NCBI RefSeq assembly: GCF_001012825.1
Contig: NZ_LCZJ02000033.1
Coordinates: 1 to 64,000 of the forward strand
Direction: 5' to 3'
Origin: Paenibacillus etheri
GTDB taxonomy: Bacteria; Bacillota; Bacilli; Paenibacillales; Paenibacillaceae
DNA length: 64,000 nt
Below are positions 41,988-52,297 of this stretch, in pieces (position 1 is the first letter of the stretch; every line of letters starts with the position of its first letter). A model generated the notes under the pieces. That model was not told where the DNA came from. It did no database searches and worked only from the letters and a program-made list of their open reading frames with translations. Position numbers and translations under genes: made by a program.

Positions 41988-42022
41988 CAAAAAAACCGAC
42001 CTCCAAACATCGGAAGTCGGTA
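41988..42022 (-). terminator. Intrinsic terminator of the pts operon
   Basis: ACCGACTTCC-GATGTTT-GGAGGTCGGT followed by TTTTTTTG, 55 bp past the ptsI stop. Confidence 0.88.
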
Positions 42023-42076
42023 ATAGTAGTTGGAACGTTATAAAACGCTTAAACGGAGTAATGCATATGGAAATAA

Positions 42077-43789
42077 TCAATTAGTGATGCTTTGAACAAG
42101 TGCAGCTACTTCTTCAGCAGTGCCCAGTTGCAGTGCTTTTGCAGCCAGTTCCTTCATGTCGGCAGCCGACAATTTAGAAATTTGACTACGTGCTGGCAGA
42201 ATTGATGTTGCACTCATACTGAATTCATCAAGCCCAAGACCTAGTAAGAGTGGAATCGCTGTTGCGTCTCCAGCCATTTCACCGCACATTCCTGTCCATT
42301 TACCTTCTGCGTGTGCTGCATCAATTACATTCTTGACCAAACGAAGGATGGCCGGATTGTAAGGCTGATACAGGTAAGACACCCGTTCATTCATACGGTC
42401 AGCAGCCATTGTATATTGGATAAGATCATTCGTACCAATACTGAAGAAATCAACTTCTTTTGCAAACTGGTCAGCCAGTACAGCAGTGGATGGAATCTCA
42501 ACCATTATGCCGAGCTGAATGTTGTCAGATACTTCCTTGCCTTCTTCACGAAGCTTCGCTTTCTCTTCAAGTAGAAGATCACGGGCTGAACGGAATTCAC
42601 CAAGTGTGGCGATCATAGGAAACATAATGCGAAGATCCCCATGAACACTTGCTCTTAGTAAAGCACGCAGTTGCGTGCGGAAAATATCCTGGCGATCCAG
42701 ACAAAGACGAATCGCACGGAATCCTAAGAAAGGATTCATTTCCTTTGGAAGATCCAGATAAGGAAGTTCTTTGTCGCCACCGATATCAAGTGTACGTACG
42801 ACTACCGGTTTGCCTTTCATATTCTCAAGCACAGTACGATAGGCGTTATATTGAATTTCTTCAGAAGGCAGCTTGTCGCGGCCCATGTATAAGAACTCAG
42901 TACGATACAAGCCAACACCTTCGCCACCATTCTCAATCACACCATTAACATCGTTTGGTGTACCGATATTAGCAGCTAGCTCCACATGCTTACCATCTGC
43001 AGAAATCGTTGGTTTATCACGAAGTTTCTTCCACTCTGCAATTTGCAAGTCGTAAGCTTCCTGCTTGCGAACGTACTCTGCCACTTCTGCTTCACTAGGA
43101 TTAATAAGAACGTCTCCGTTCAGACCATCGACAATCACTAGATCCCCAGAATTCACTTCTGACATGACATTCTTAGTTCCAACAACCGCTGGAATTTCCA
43201 AAGAGCGTGCCATAATCGCTGAGTGGGACGTACGTCCACCAATGTTTGTTGTGAAGCCTTTAACATACTTACGGTTTAGCTGTGCTGTGTCAGAAGGCGT
43301 CAAGTCCTCAGCGATAACGATAACCTCTTCACTGATTTCTGCAGGACTAACATAATGAATACCCAGCAAGTGGTTCAGCAGGCGTTTGGTCACATCACGC
43401 ATGTCAGCAGCACGTTCCTGTAAGTAAGCACTCTTCATGTTTTCGAACATTTCAATGAATTGTGTAGCTACTTCGTTAAGTGCATAGTCCGCGTTAACCG
43501 ATTCCTGACGAATTTTATCAATTACGGGATTAATCAGCTCAGGATCCTCAAGAATCAGCAGATGGGATGCAAAAATCTCTGCTTTCTTCTCTCCTAGTTC
43601 TGCTAAAGTACGCTCTTTAATGATTTGCAGTTCAGCACTTGATTTAGCAAGCGCGTCATTCAACTTAGCGACTTCTGCTTCAGGATCACTGATAGTAGTC
43701 TTCGTAATTGTATAATCCGGATGTTTCAGGATAAAAGCACGGGCTACTGCAATCCCTGCTGAAGCCGCGATTCCTGAAATTTTACTCAT
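42077..43789 (-). CDS. ptsI: Phosphoenolpyruvate-protein phosphotransferase (PTS enzyme I)
   Basis: 570 aa cytoplasmic enzyme that takes phosphate from PEP and passes it to HPr. The phospho-His is H189 in [15 protein letters not shown]. The PEP-binding barrel contains [16 protein letters not shown] and the C-terminal signature [19 protein letters not shown] and GMCGEMAGD. Its ATG overlaps the ptsH end by 8 bp (ATGAGTAA), giving translational coupling. Confidence 0.98.
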   Translation of the reverse strand: MSKISGIAASAGIAVARAFILKHPDYTITKTTISDPEAEVAKLNDALAKSSAELQIIKERTLAELGEKKAEIFASHLLILEDPELINPVIDKIRQESVNADYALNEVATQFIEMFENMKSAYLQERAADMRDVTKRLLNHLLGIHYVSPAEISEEVIVIAEDLTPSDTAQLNRKYVKGFTTNIGGRTSHSAIMARSLEIPAVVGTKNVMSEVNSGDLVIVDGLNGDVLINPSEAEVAEYVRKQEAYDLQIAEWKKLRDKPTISADGKHVELAANIGTPNDVNGVIENGGEGVGLYRTEFLYMGRDKLPSEEIQYNAYRTVLENMKGKPVVVRTLDIGGDKELPYLDLPKEMNPFLGFRAIRLCLDRQDIFRTQLRALLRASVHGDLRIMFPMIATLGEFRSARDLLLEEKAKLREEGKEVSDNIQLGIMVEIPSTAVLADQFAKEVDFFSIGTNDLIQYTMAADRMNERVSYLYQPYNPAILRLVKNVIDAAHAEGKWTGMCGEMAGDATAIPLLLGLGLDEFSMSATSILPARSQISKLSAADMKELAAKALQLGTAEEVAALVQSITN

Positions 43790-44057
43790 GGATTTCCCCT
43801 AGCCCTTCTTTAATCATTACTTCAGTTAGTGCGTTCAGAGCTTCAGCTTCCTCGCTACCTTCAGTAATCAAAGACAAAGTGTCCCCAGCTTCAAGACCCA
43901 ATGACAATACGCCAAGGATAGATTTCAATGTAACTTTTTTGCCTTTTGCTTCTGCATAAGCTTCTGTACCTTTGAATTTCGTAGCTGTATTTACCAAGGC
44001 AGTTGCCGGACGTGCGTGAATTCCATCTTCATCAATAATTCTGAATGTGTTTTGCAT
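43782..44057 (-). CDS. ptsH: PTS phosphocarrier protein HPr
   Basis: 91 aa from ATG 44057 ([20 protein letters not shown]). A TTG four codons earlier could extend it but does not fit the family N-terminus. H14 in GIHARPA is the catalytic histidine (His15 of Bacillus HPr). The regulatory serine lies in [15 protein letters not shown], with ILGVLS in place of the usual IMGVMS, so HprK/CcpA signalling through P-Ser-HPr is expected. It sits between ptsG and ptsI. Confidence 0.95.
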   Translation of the reverse strand: MQNTFRIIDEDGIHARPATALVNTATKFKGTEAYAEAKGKKVTLKSILGVLSLGLEAGDTLSLITEGSEEAEALNALTEVMIKEGLGEIHE

Positions 44058-44109
44058 AATATTATCCAACTCGCTTTCTTTAAATAGAATATTTTTAAAT
44101 TTATAGTGA

Positions 44110-44148
44110 AGGCTTCGCTCCCTTTAATGTATAAAGGAAGCGCCGCCC
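44110..44148 (-). promoter_or_regulatory. Hairpin between ptsG and ptsH
   Basis: GGCGGCGCTTCCTTTA-TACAT-TAAAGGGAGCGAAGCC folds into a long stem 9 bp past the ptsG stop. There is no T-run after it, so partial termination, RNA processing or stability control of the two parts of the operon is more likely than full termination. Confidence 0.55.
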
Positions 44149-44156
44149 TTGCACTT

Positions 44157-46220
44157 TTACTGAATGGTAATAATATCCTTATCCCCAATAGATACCTTGC
44201 CTGGCTTCTTCAAGGTTACGGAAGAGCCTTCTGGCAAATTAGAGAAAATAACAGGAGACATTACAGATGGTGCATGTGCTTTTACATATTCTAAATCCAC
44301 TTCCATGATCGGCTGTCCAGCAGCTACAAGGTCGCCCTCTTCAACTAGAACTGTAAAGCCTTGACCTTTAAGCTTAACTGTATTAACCCCTATATGAACG
44401 AGCACTTCCTTGCCTCCATCGGACATAATGCCGATCGCATGCTTACTCGGGAACACATTGAACACTTTACCGTAGACCGGCGAAGCAATCTTCCCATCAT
44501 CGGATAGGAATGCAAAACCATCACCCGTCATTTTTTGGGAGAATACTGCATCTGGAACCTCAGTGATATCCACTAATTCACCATTTATCGGAGAGACGAT
44601 ATCTTCTTTGATAATCGCTTCACCTGCTTCACCTGCCTGCTGTTCTTCTTCAGGCTGTGGCGTAACCGCAACCGGCGTTGGTGCAGGTGTCTTCCCGCTA
44701 ATTACATCTTGAATCTGCGATTTTATGGTATCGGAACGTGTGCCGAAGATCGCTTGAATGTTATTACCCACCTCGAGTACACCTGATGCACCTAACTTCT
44801 TCAGACGAGTCTTATCCACGCCAGATTTATCTTTAACCTCCACACGAAGGCGGGTAATACAAGCATCCAGATGAGCGATGTTCTCTTTACCACCCAACGC
44901 AGACAAGATGTTTCGTGGTAAATCATCACCCGTCTTAGAAACTGCTTCTGTGTCAGTATCTTCAACTTCATCTGTATCTTCCTCACGACCCGGAGTCATC
45001 AGATTAAACTTCCGAATAACAAAGCGGAATCCGAAGTAGTAAATTACGGCAAGAGCAAGACCTACTGGAATTACAAGCCACCAAGCCGTACGGTTCGGGA
45101 TAATACCAAAGAGCACGTAATCAATAAAGCCTCCCGAGAAAGTCATACCAATCTTGACATTAAGGATGTGCATGGTCATAAAGGACAAACCAGCAAATAC
45201 AGCATGTACCGCGAACAGCAATGGAGCCACGAACAAGAACGAGAATTCGAGCGGCTCAGTAATCCCTGTCAGGAATGAAGTCAATGCTGCGGAAAGCATC
45301 AAACCTCCGACAAGTTTTTTATTGTGAGGTTTAGCTTCATGATAGATGGCCAAAGCAGCTGCTGGAAGACCAAACATCATGAAAGGATACTTACCTGTTG
45401 TAAATGTTCCTGCTGTGAATTCTACGCCATCACGAAGCTGCTGCATGAAGATCCGTTGGTCACCACGAACCAATTCTCCGGCTTTATCAACATAGGTACC
45501 AAATTCATACCAGAACGGAGAATAGAAGATGTGATGCAGACCAAAAGGAATCAGCGAGCGCTCGATTGTTCCGAAGATAAACGCAGCGAGCGTTTTATTC
45601 GTATCAATCATACTTTGTGATACATAGTTCAGACCGTGCTGAATTGGCGGCCAAACTAAGGTCAATGCCAAACCAAGAATCAAAGACGTTACCGCTGTCA
45701 TGATCGGAACGAAACGTTTACCTGCGAAGAAACCCAGGTAGGATGGAAGTTCAATTTTGAAGAATCGTTTGTACATGGACGATGCCAATATACCGACGAG
45801 TATACCTCCAAATACCCCCGTTTGCAGTGTTGGAATTCCTAAGACGCTAGCATAGGAAAAATCGCCTTGGCTCAGGACATAATCATTGACGCCAATTACA
45901 GTACCCATCGTAACATTCATTACGAGGAAACCAATAATAGCGGCTAGACCAGCAACACCCTCACCACCGGATAAACCGATGGCAACACCCACGGCAAATA
46001 GTAAGGATAGATTGTCAAATACAATTTGCCCTGAGTTCATCAATACGTTCGCAATTGCCTGAACTACATCGTTCTCCAGTGCCGGAACGTATTGTAGAAA
46101 ATCGGGGTTTACCAGCATGTTTCCTATTCCAAGGAGCAGACCGGCTGCTGGCAGTATGGCTACTGGGAGCATTAGCGCTTTACCGACTCTTTGTAAAACG
46201 CCGAACAGCTTTTTGAACAT
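44157..46220 (-). CDS. ptsG: Glucose-specific PTS transporter EIICBA
   Basis: 687 aa from ATG 46220 (AAAGGAAG lies ten bases ahead; an upstream GTG is too close). EIIC (1-about 415) is the membrane channel, beginning [20 protein letters not shown], with about ten helices. EIIB (about 435-515) has the phospho-Cys in [20 protein letters not shown] (about 545-687) has the histidine pair in [20 protein letters not shown]. It imports and phosphorylates glucose. It is preceded by glcT and its antiterminator leader, the same order as in Bacillus. Confidence 0.97.
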   Translation of the reverse strand: MFKKLFGVLQRVGKALMLPVAILPAAGLLLGIGNMLVNPDFLQYVPALENDVVQAIANVLMNSGQIVFDNLSLLFAVGVAIGLSGGEGVAGLAAIIGFLVMNVTMGTVIGVNDYVLSQGDFSYASVLGIPTLQTGVFGGILVGILASSMYKRFFKIELPSYLGFFAGKRFVPIMTAVTSLILGLALTLVWPPIQHGLNYVSQSMIDTNKTLAAFIFGTIERSLIPFGLHHIFYSPFWYEFGTYVDKAGELVRGDQRIFMQQLRDGVEFTAGTFTTGKYPFMMFGLPAAALAIYHEAKPHNKKLVGGLMLSAALTSFLTGITEPLEFSFLFVAPLLFAVHAVFAGLSFMTMHILNVKIGMTFSGGFIDYVLFGIIPNRTAWWLVIPVGLALAVIYYFGFRFVIRKFNLMTPGREEDTDEVEDTDTEAVSKTGDDLPRNILSALGGKENIAHLDACITRLRVEVKDKSGVDKTRLKKLGASGVLEVGNNIQAIFGTRSDTIKSQIQDVISGKTPAPTPVAVTPQPEEEQQAGEAGEAIIKEDIVSPINGELVDITEVPDAVFSQKMTGDGFAFLSDDGKIASPVYGKVFNVFPSKHAIGIMSDGGKEVLVHIGVNTVKLKGQGFTVLVEEGDLVAAGQPIMEVDLEYVKAHAPSVMSPVIFSNLPEGSSVTLKKPGKVSIGDKDIITIQ

Positions 46221-46289
46221 TATGGTCACTTCCTTTCATTATTCACATTTTCAGTAAAACAGATGCCAAAAAAGGCATGAGCAACACAG

Positions 46290-46395
46290 CATAAAGGTTG
46301 TTATCTAACGCTAAGGTTAGATTACCCCAAGATGGGGACTAGCAACCAAAATACTGTAAATCACTCATGCCTGATCGAATCAGTTACACGCTTGG
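46290..46395 (-). promoter_or_regulatory. GlcT-responsive RAT antiterminator and terminator of ptsG
   Basis: Read leftward: TGTAACTGATTCGATCAGGC followed by ATGAGTGATTTAC (46388-46356) matches the ribonucleic antiterminator of Bacillus ptsG. It is followed by a large stem GGTTGCTAG ... TAACAACC (46347-46296) with two inner hairpins (CCCC/GGGG and TCTAAC/GTTAGA), which would be the terminator. A further ATGCC-TTTTTT-GGCAT hairpin lies at 46279-46263. Binding of active GlcT to the RAT would allow ptsG transcription when glucose is present. Confidence 0.85.
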
Positions 46396-46499
46396 TATTC
46401 TGTTTTAATTAGGACACGGATATTGTAGCACCGTTTTTTTGAAGTGACAAGCTTTTTTTGAAATATTAGAAAGTATTAGTTTCACATTTTACTTTATCC

Positions 46500-47375
46500 T
46501 TATATTTCTCGCTTCGTCTCCATATCCAATTCATCCTCTTTCTTCTGAGCAAGACGTTGCAGGTGAACTGTCAAATAGCTGACCTCTGCTGGATACACAG
46601 GAATTCGCACTCTGTTCTCGATAACCTTAGTTAATTGCCAAGCCAAGGTATACATTTCGGGATACTCTCGTTTCATAAGACCATCCAACGTAGAAGTCTC
46701 CCTTACCGATTCTCCACGGCGCAGTCTTTCTAGAACAAATCGTAAATGAGTCACCAACCGCGAATAATCAAGTGAATCACGAGGAATTCGATATTCGAGG
46801 TTATTCTCTACGATTCCGATCAAATCCCCAATCAAAAGAGAATGCTGTCTGACCTCGGAAATTTGTCTATTACTCAGCGCGCTAACGATATGAAGTGCCA
46901 CAAAACCCACCTCATCTACAGGCAATTCCACACCCATGCCTTCATTAATCCGCTCAATTGCATACTCTGCCATCTTATACTCTTCAGGATAAATTTCCTT
47001 AGTCTCATACAGAAACGGATTATGAATAGGGATATCTTGTTCATAACGCCGTATAGCAAATGAGATATGATCAGTGAGTGCAATATGAACATGCTCATTA
47101 AGTGGTTGACTACTGCTATGCATAATATATAACAAAATTTCATGTACAATCTCAATCAACTTCTCTTCGACTTGGGGAAGAAGCTGTTTATATTGTTCTT
47201 GCTCTTCCTGGCTGCGGAGAATAAACATCTTTTCCACAGAGGATAGATTAATCTGATCATGTAGTTTCCGATTAAACCCTATCCCTTTGCCAATCACAAC
47301 AACCTCCGAATATTGGGGATGGTCCGCAATGATAACGTTGTTATTTAACACCTTTGCTACAGTTATGCTACTCAT
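46500..47375 (-). CDS. glcT: Transcriptional antiterminator GlcT (BglG/SacY family)
   Basis: 291 aa from ATG 47375, preceded by AAGAGGTGGCAAAT; a longer frame has no such site. An RNA-binding CAT domain (1-about 55: MSSITVAKVLNNNVIIADHP) is followed by PRD1 (about 60-165) and PRD2 (about 170-285), whose histidines (EHVHIALTDHISFAIRR, GFVALHIVSALSN, YLTVHLQRLA) are phosphorylated by PTS proteins. It controls the ptsG leader directly downstream. Confidence 0.94.
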   Translation of the reverse strand: MSSITVAKVLNNNVIIADHPQYSEVVVIGKGIGFNRKLHDQINLSSVEKMFILRSQEEQEQYKQLLPQVEEKLIEIVHEILLYIMHSSSQPLNEHVHIALTDHISFAIRRYEQDIPIHNPFLYETKEIYPEEYKMAEYAIERINEGMGVELPVDEVGFVALHIVSALSNRQISEVRQHSLLIGDLIGIVENNLEYRIPRDSLDYSRLVTHLRFVLERLRRGESVRETSTLDGLMKREYPEMYTLAWQLTKVIENRVRIPVYPAEVSYLTVHLQRLAQKKEDELDMETKREI

Positions 47376-47504
47376 ATTTGCCACCTCTTTTATCTCTAAA
47401 CACCTGACTTCCAAGCAGCAAATGCAACATGAAACGGTACGATTAAAAAACTCTCATTACCATCATATCATCAACATTCCGATATTAGAAGAACACGCTG
47501 CGTT

Positions 47505-49127
47505 CTATTTTACCCGAAAGGTTCGGCTGGAGAACTTGTATACCAAGGTCACTGCAATAACCATATAAGCAATTGTTCCCGTCAGCACAACTAGTGTAAA
47601 AATTGACGATGCTTTTGGGAATCCGATACAAGCCACGCTTAGTCCTATTACAATGCTGTTGACGATAAAAAAGAATGGATTCTTCATATTAAGCTCTGTG
47701 CTGTAAGGTTGGAATATATAATACATGAACAAGTGGTGCACCGAGAAGAACAAGGAAAGACAAAGAATCGTTACCCAAAAAATCACCGCATCCATCAAAC
47801 CCCAATCTGCACCAGAGAGCAGAAACAGCAGAGTACATGCTAAACATATAGCAAAAGCAGGAATAAGATTAAATCCACTCAATTTAATAAGACGAATCTT
47901 AAAATTGTCCAGAATTGCAGCTTGGTCACGATAGAATCCATAGCGTAATAAGCTCAGATCACAATTGTAAAACATCGCTTTGCACACTCGCTCACCTATA
48001 GAGGTGTAGTTCATAATGAATACGAAAAAGGGAAGTCCACCAAGCAGATAGGTTGTAAACTTGGACGAAGTCTCCGGCGAAATAAGCATAATTAGGATAC
48101 CCACTATAAAGAGCACACCTATGATGGTTAAACGTCTCTGGATGGGTTGAATCAACAAGCGTTTATGCCTGGAGAAAAAAATAGCATTCAGGTAAGCGTA
48201 ACCCGTCTTTCCTTGAAATGCTTTACCCTTAAGTTCTTCCGACGAAAAGTCCTTCTCCTTGGTCTGGACTTCTGCCACTCTCGCCTCTTTCATCATCCGG
48301 TTCATGTCCAGCAGTGGATCATCTATCTTGGTAACGACATCAACAGCGCTGCGATAGTTAGGATATTTCCCAATATACACAGCTGTAATGCCTCCAAGTA
48401 CAACGATCACAAGGCTCACTGGGACACTAAATCCGGTCGCATCATTTACAATAGCGTTCCCTAGATAAAGGGGTAGATAGGCAAGTAAGCCACCTAGTCC
48501 AATCACCGACCATACCCAGCTCATCTTTTTAACTAACACAATTCCTTTTTTGTCAAAAAACAAAAGATTCAGCGCCTCGGTGACTATTCTCCAGGCCGTT
48601 AACAGTAGTGTAAGCCATACGCCATGCCACAATGGTGCTCCAAAAATTCCCGCAAACACGGTTAATGCCGGTATAAAATAAATAAAGAACGTTAGCCCTT
48701 TAAGCAAAAGCGTAGCATGCATATACTGTTTAGCCGGAATCCTCATTAGCTTCACACATATATATTTGTCCCGTTTGGGCTCTAATATAAATACATTCGA
48801 AACTGCAGCCACTATAAAGCTCAGAATTATAAAGATATGTAAGAACAATGCATACTGCTCAGCGAGCGGTAATTCTTTGTGTATAAGAACAATTGGCAAA
48901 TAGATCACAATTCCCAAATAAGCGAATTTATTTAAAAATCCCCACAGTACCTTCAGCACAACTACAATTCCAGCGAAGACCTGTTTTAGTAAAATGTTAG
49001 AGTAGATATCCCCTTTTAAAAGTTTGCCAAGAACAGGCAGCTTTTTGAAATAGTAAATCAACCGATTGGCTCCGGACGAGCCTCTAATCCTCTGGATGCT
49101 GCGAAGTGTACTAATCATTGTTACCAT
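47505..49127 (-). CDS. ABC transporter membrane protein (YthQ-like exporter)
   Basis: 540 aa with roughly a dozen hydrophobic helices in two clusters (about 48-240 and 330-535) and a charged cytoplasmic loop between (PNYRSAVDVVTKIDDPLLDMNR...EVQTKEKDFSSEELKGKAFQ). It overlaps the end of the ATPase gene by 17 bp, so the two are co-translated and form one transporter. The arrangement and sizes resemble Bacillus ythP-ythQ; the cargo is unknown. A second in-frame ATG at 49118 is an alternative start. Confidence 0.78.
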   Translation of the reverse strand: MVTMISTLRSIQRIRGSSGANRLIYYFKKLPVLGKLLKGDIYSNILLKQVFAGIVVVLKVLWGFLNKFAYLGIVIYLPIVLIHKELPLAEQYALFLHIFIILSFIVAAVSNVFILEPKRDKYICVKLMRIPAKQYMHATLLLKGLTFFIYFIPALTVFAGIFGAPLWHGVWLTLLLTAWRIVTEALNLLFFDKKGIVLVKKMSWVWSVIGLGGLLAYLPLYLGNAIVNDATGFSVPVSLVIVVLGGITAVYIGKYPNYRSAVDVVTKIDDPLLDMNRMMKEARVAEVQTKEKDFSSEELKGKAFQGKTGYAYLNAIFFSRHKRLLIQPIQRRLTIIGVLFIVGILIMLISPETSSKFTTYLLGGLPFFVFIMNYTSIGERVCKAMFYNCDLSLLRYGFYRDQAAILDNFKIRLIKLSGFNLIPAFAICLACTLLFLLSGADWGLMDAVIFWVTILCLSLFFSVHHLFMYYIFQPYSTELNMKNPFFFIVNSIVIGLSVACIGFPKASSIFTLVVLTGTIAYMVIAVTLVYKFSSRTFRVK

Positions 49128-49818
49128 CCTGAAGTAAAGCTATAATCTGCTCCTCAAACTCCGGGCTTTGTAAGGTCTCACGTGGAATTTCTTGAAGGGT
49201 TCCATGATTTAGAATAACCAACTCATCGCATAAATCGGCGGCCAATTGTAAAATATGTGTAGAAAAAATAATGATGTGATCCTCCTTCATCTCACGCAGT
49301 AGCTTCTTAATCTCAAGCGCCACAACAACATCAAAAGAGGTTAAAGGCTCATCCAGTAAAATCAATGGTGGGCGAGTAATGATAAAGCAAAGCATTTGAA
49401 TTTTATTCTTCATCCCGTGGGAATAACCCTTAATCAGTCGGTGTCGATCTTCTTCCTCAAACTTAATAATGGAAAAATAATCTTCGATGCTTTTATTCGG
49501 ATCGATCTTCTCACGGTTAATGTCCATATAAAACTTTACAAACTCATACCCTGTCAGAAACTCAGGCAAAATGGGTAGAGAAAACACATAGCCGATGTCC
49601 TCGTCACGAAGTTGACGGGTACTATCCTTCTCACCAATAAAAGCAGCGCCGCTATCCATTTGGGTCTCACCACTCAGACAATTAAAAAGTGTGGTTTTAC
49701 CTGCTCCATTCCGTCCGAGCAGTCCGTAGATCTTCCCTCTTTCAAAGGTGAAATCTGCACCTTTAATCACCTGTTTACCATCGAAGCTTTTATGGATATG
49801 ATCTAAAATCAGTTGCAC
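49111..49818 (-). CDS. ABC transporter ATP-binding protein (YthP-like)
   Basis: 235 aa. Walker A GRNGAGKT at 35-42, Q-loop region IGYVFSLPILPEFLTGYEF, signature YSHGMKNKIQ (a departure from LSGGQ that is common in ABC-2 exporters), Walker B PLILLDEPLTSFD and switch STHIL. GTG start behind ATAGGAGAGGTGCGCTAGC. It drives the membrane protein encoded immediately downstream. Confidence 0.93.
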   Translation of the reverse strand: MQLILDHIHKSFDGKQVIKGADFTFERGKIYGLLGRNGAGKTTLFNCLSGETQMDSGAAFIGEKDSTRQLRDEDIGYVFSLPILPEFLTGYEFVKFYMDINREKIDPNKSIEDYFSIIKFEEEDRHRLIKGYSHGMKNKIQMLCFIITRPPLILLDEPLTSFDVVVALEIKKLLREMKEDHIIIFSTHILQLAADLCDELVILNHGTLQEIPRETLQSPEFEEQIIALLQDGNND

Positions 49819-49861
49819 GCTAGCGCACCTCTCCTATTCTATAGCTAAGACATAAAATAGA

Positions 49862-49890
49862 GTAAGCCCGGTAGCAATTACCGAGCTTAC
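49862..49890 (-). terminator. Intrinsic terminator of the flotillin operon
   Basis: GTAAGCTCGGTAATTGCTACCGGGCTTAC then TCTATTTTAT, 35 bp past the floT stop; the T-tract is imperfect. Confidence 0.7.
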
Positions 49891-49924
49891 CTTAAGTTAA
49901 ATCCTTCTATAGTTATTGTTAAAA

Positions 49925-51499
49925 CTAGTCTTCAGGTTGCTCAGCCACAGAAGTTGAAGCTTTGCTTACTCCCCCCGATACTGCTGGAGGTTGAAGGGAA
50001 GCTGCGGGTGCGGCTGGAACTGACTTACTTCCAGACGCCCCTGAGGATCTGCTCGTCAACCCTTTGATCAGAGCCTCTACGTCAATCCCAGAGACGCTCT
50101 TCAGCATCTCAGGAGCCGTAGACATCAACTGAGTTACATAGTTGCTGACACGTGCCGCACCTTCACCATTACCGGTATCTACAACGGTAAGCTTATCAAT
50201 GGATGCCAGCGGCTTAGCAATTTGTCCAGCCAAATCAGGCAGCATTTTGACGATGATATCGAGCACCGCTGCTTCGCCGAATTTCTGGAACGCTTCCGCC
50301 AGTTTCTCTTTTGCTTCTGCTTCCGCTAGACCACGCAAACGGATAACTTCGGCATCCGCTGTACCTTTAGCCAGCTCTGCATCCGCCATCGCTTGACCTT
50401 CAAGACGCTTCTGTTCAGCTGTTGCTTTGGCCTGCGTTTCGATACTGTATTGTAAGGCATCAGCCTCACGCATTCTCTTCGCCTTATCGGCTTCCGCCGC
50501 CTGCTCTACTGCGTAACGATCCGCTTCTGCTTTTTTCTTCACTTCGGCATCATACTGCTTCTCACGAACCTGAATTTCTTTAGCTTGCAGATCGATTTCG
50601 CGTTCCTTACGTACCAGCTCAACCTTCATCTGTTCTTCAACAACGGTTTGCTTTGCACGCGCCTCTTGAATATGATAAGCCTGGTCGGCTTCCGCTTTCG
50701 CTGTATCCTGATCCCGTTTAAACGCAGCCACCTTAAGCTGGTTTTCCTTGGAGGCTTCGGCGATATTCGTATCCCGTAGCAGCTCTGCTTTTTGCCCTTG
50801 CTCCTCAGCGTTTGCCTTTTGAATTCTCGCATCACGCACAGCTTCTGCTTCAGCGATTTCTGCGTCCCGCTTCACTGCAGCAATCCGTGGCTTACCTAAC
50901 GCTTCCAGGTATCCATGTTTGTCTCGTACATCCTTGATGGTAAAGGAAACAATCTGCAGACCCATTTTCTTAAGATCACGTGCCGCCACACCTTGGACCT
51001 CTTGTGCAAAACGGTCACGGTTACGGTATACTTCCTCAACGGTCATGGAACCGAGTATTGCACGTAAGTGCCCCTCAAGCACCTCTTGAGCTTCACTCTT
51101 CAGCGCCTCAATCGGTTTCCCCATGAACTGCTCAGCGGCCGTTGCCACGTCTTCAGTGGAACTGCCCACCTTAATAATCGCAACCCCGTCAGCAATTACT
51201 GGTACACCTTGCTCGGTGTATACTTCCGGAGTTGTCACATCGAGTTTATGAGAAAGGAGTGACATAAATTCAGCCTTCTGAAATACTGGGAGGATAAACG
51301 CACCGCCACCACGCACAATTTTTATTTTACGACCAGATCCATCGTCGGAAATATGATTGCTCCCTAAAAACGAACCGGTTACGATCATCCCTTCATCTGG
51401 TCCTACCGTTTTGTAACGTGCCCAAAATGCGATCCCAAGCACAAACAGAACAGCGACGACAACAGCAGGAATTAATAAATAATCAGGAATACCGAACAT
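49925..51499 (-). CDS. floT: Flotillin-like protein FloT
   Basis: 524 aa. One N-terminal membrane segment (about 6-27), SPFH domain (about 30-205) and a long A/E/K-rich flotillin coiled coil (about 210-410, with repeated EAEA/AKAEAD/QAEAD-type heptads). The C-terminus is S-, A- and P-rich. It organises membrane microdomains. It overlaps nfeD by one base (TAATG). Matches Bacillus YuaG/FloT in length, gene order and promoter type. Start behind AAAGGAGAGGATCTTTA. Confidence 0.95.
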   Translation of the reverse strand: MFGIPDYLLIPAVVVAVLFVLGIAFWARYKTVGPDEGMIVTGSFLGSNHISDDGSGRKIKIVRGGGAFILPVFQKAEFMSLLSHKLDVTTPEVYTEQGVPVIADGVAIIKVGSSTEDVATAAEQFMGKPIEALKSEAQEVLEGHLRAILGSMTVEEVYRNRDRFAQEVQGVAARDLKKMGLQIVSFTIKDVRDKHGYLEALGKPRIAAVKRDAEIAEAEAVRDARIQKANAEEQGQKAELLRDTNIAEASKENQLKVAAFKRDQDTAKAEADQAYHIQEARAKQTVVEEQMKVELVRKEREIDLQAKEIQVREKQYDAEVKKKAEADRYAVEQAAEADKAKRMREADALQYSIETQAKATAEQKRLEGQAMADAELAKGTADAEVIRLRGLAEAEAKEKLAEAFQKFGEAAVLDIIVKMLPDLAGQIAKPLASIDKLTVVDTGNGEGAARVSNYVTQLMSTAPEMLKSVSGIDVEALIKGLTSRSSGASGSKSVPAAPAASLQPPAVSGGVSKASTSVAEQPED

Positions 51500-52035
51500 T
51501 AAAGATCCTCTCCTTTTCTCTCCTCAAATTCTGATACCACTGCAACGCCATCTCTAACTTCCACTACAACAACCTTAACGCCTGCCGGGAGAAGCTCATG
51601 ATCAAAGCTTGCTGCCGTATGTAGACTATTGCCAGCACCAAACTTCACCATAACCTCACCATATCCTATAGCAGGAACAGGAACCGTGATTTCCCCGATT
51701 TTACCGGGCAATTCACTCATTGAGAAACCATTCGACATTTCACTTTTGTCCATGGGCTTAACCACTCCTAGATACATAAGTACACCCAGAAAGGCAGCGG
51801 TCAACAAGGACAATGCGGCGATAGCCCCAGCTTCCAGATTGCTGTAACGGGTAAGAAGAATACCCGCTCCGCCAAACACGGTTACTCCTCCTGCTAGAAC
51901 GGTGGGATTCAGAAAATCTACGGATACGAAATCAAAGACTCCATGCAATGCATCTCCGATCACATCACCCACCAGGACGCTGACTATGGCAAATATGACG
52001 CCTAGCGCCAAGCAGCCTAAATACAGCGTTTGCAT
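51499..52035 (-). CDS. NfeD-like membrane protein (YuaF)
   Basis: 178 aa from ATG 52035; the GTG two codons earlier lies too near GGAGGA. Three hydrophobic segments (about 5-25, 43-63, 68-92) are followed by a soluble OB-fold NfeD domain (about 105-178: GKIGEITVPVPAIGYGEVMV...VVVVEVRDGVAVVSEF). NfeD proteins work with SPFH/flotillin proteins. First gene of the nfeD-floT operon. Confidence 0.9.
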   Translation of the reverse strand: MQTLYLGCLALGVIFAIVSVLVGDVIGDALHGVFDFVSVDFLNPTVLAGGVTVFGGAGILLTRYSNLEAGAIAALSLLTAAFLGVLMYLGVVKPMDKSEMSNGFSMSELPGKIGEITVPVPAIGYGEVMVKFGAGNSLHTAASFDHELLPAGVKVVVVEVRDGVAVVSEFEERKGEDL

Positions 52036-52079
52036 ATTCACTTCCTCCTGTCTTCATTCAGGACTGTCATAATACTTTA

Positions 52080-52106
52080 AACGAATAAAGTAGGTCATTG
52101 GTTTCA
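52080..52106 (-). promoter_or_regulatory. ECF (SigW-like) promoter of nfeD-floT
   Basis: TGAAAC (52106-52101), 17-base spacer, CGTT (52083-52080). This is the -35/-10 layout of Bacillus SigW promoters (TGAAAC-16/17-CGTA), and the Bacillus yuaFGI operon belongs to that regulon. One mismatch in the -10. Confidence 0.7.
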
Positions 52107-52247
52107 CAAACTTTGGATATTTAGCCAAATCCGTTCCATTTAGAGACGGAACATGTTCACGAGTCCCTTTTTTTTTGACAACGAAAAAGGATTGTCAAAA
52201 AAGCAATGTATAGCATGAGGAGCTAATCACATTAGACCCATACACGC

Positions 52248-52286
52248 AAAGAAGCGATTCATCCATAGCTGGAGAATCGCTTCTTT
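52248..52286 (-). terminator. Intrinsic terminator of the alcohol dehydrogenase gene
   Basis: AAAGAAGCGATTC...GAATCGCTTCTTT, a perfect 13-bp stem with its own U-rich end (TTCTTTGCG), 12 bp past the stop. Confidence 0.82.
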
Positions 52287-52297
52287 GAAGAATCTAT

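Noticed and set aside
41805-42080. 91-codon minus-strand frame after ptsI
   Set aside because: It overlaps the ptsI terminator hairpin, has no ribosome binding site and an unnatural composition.
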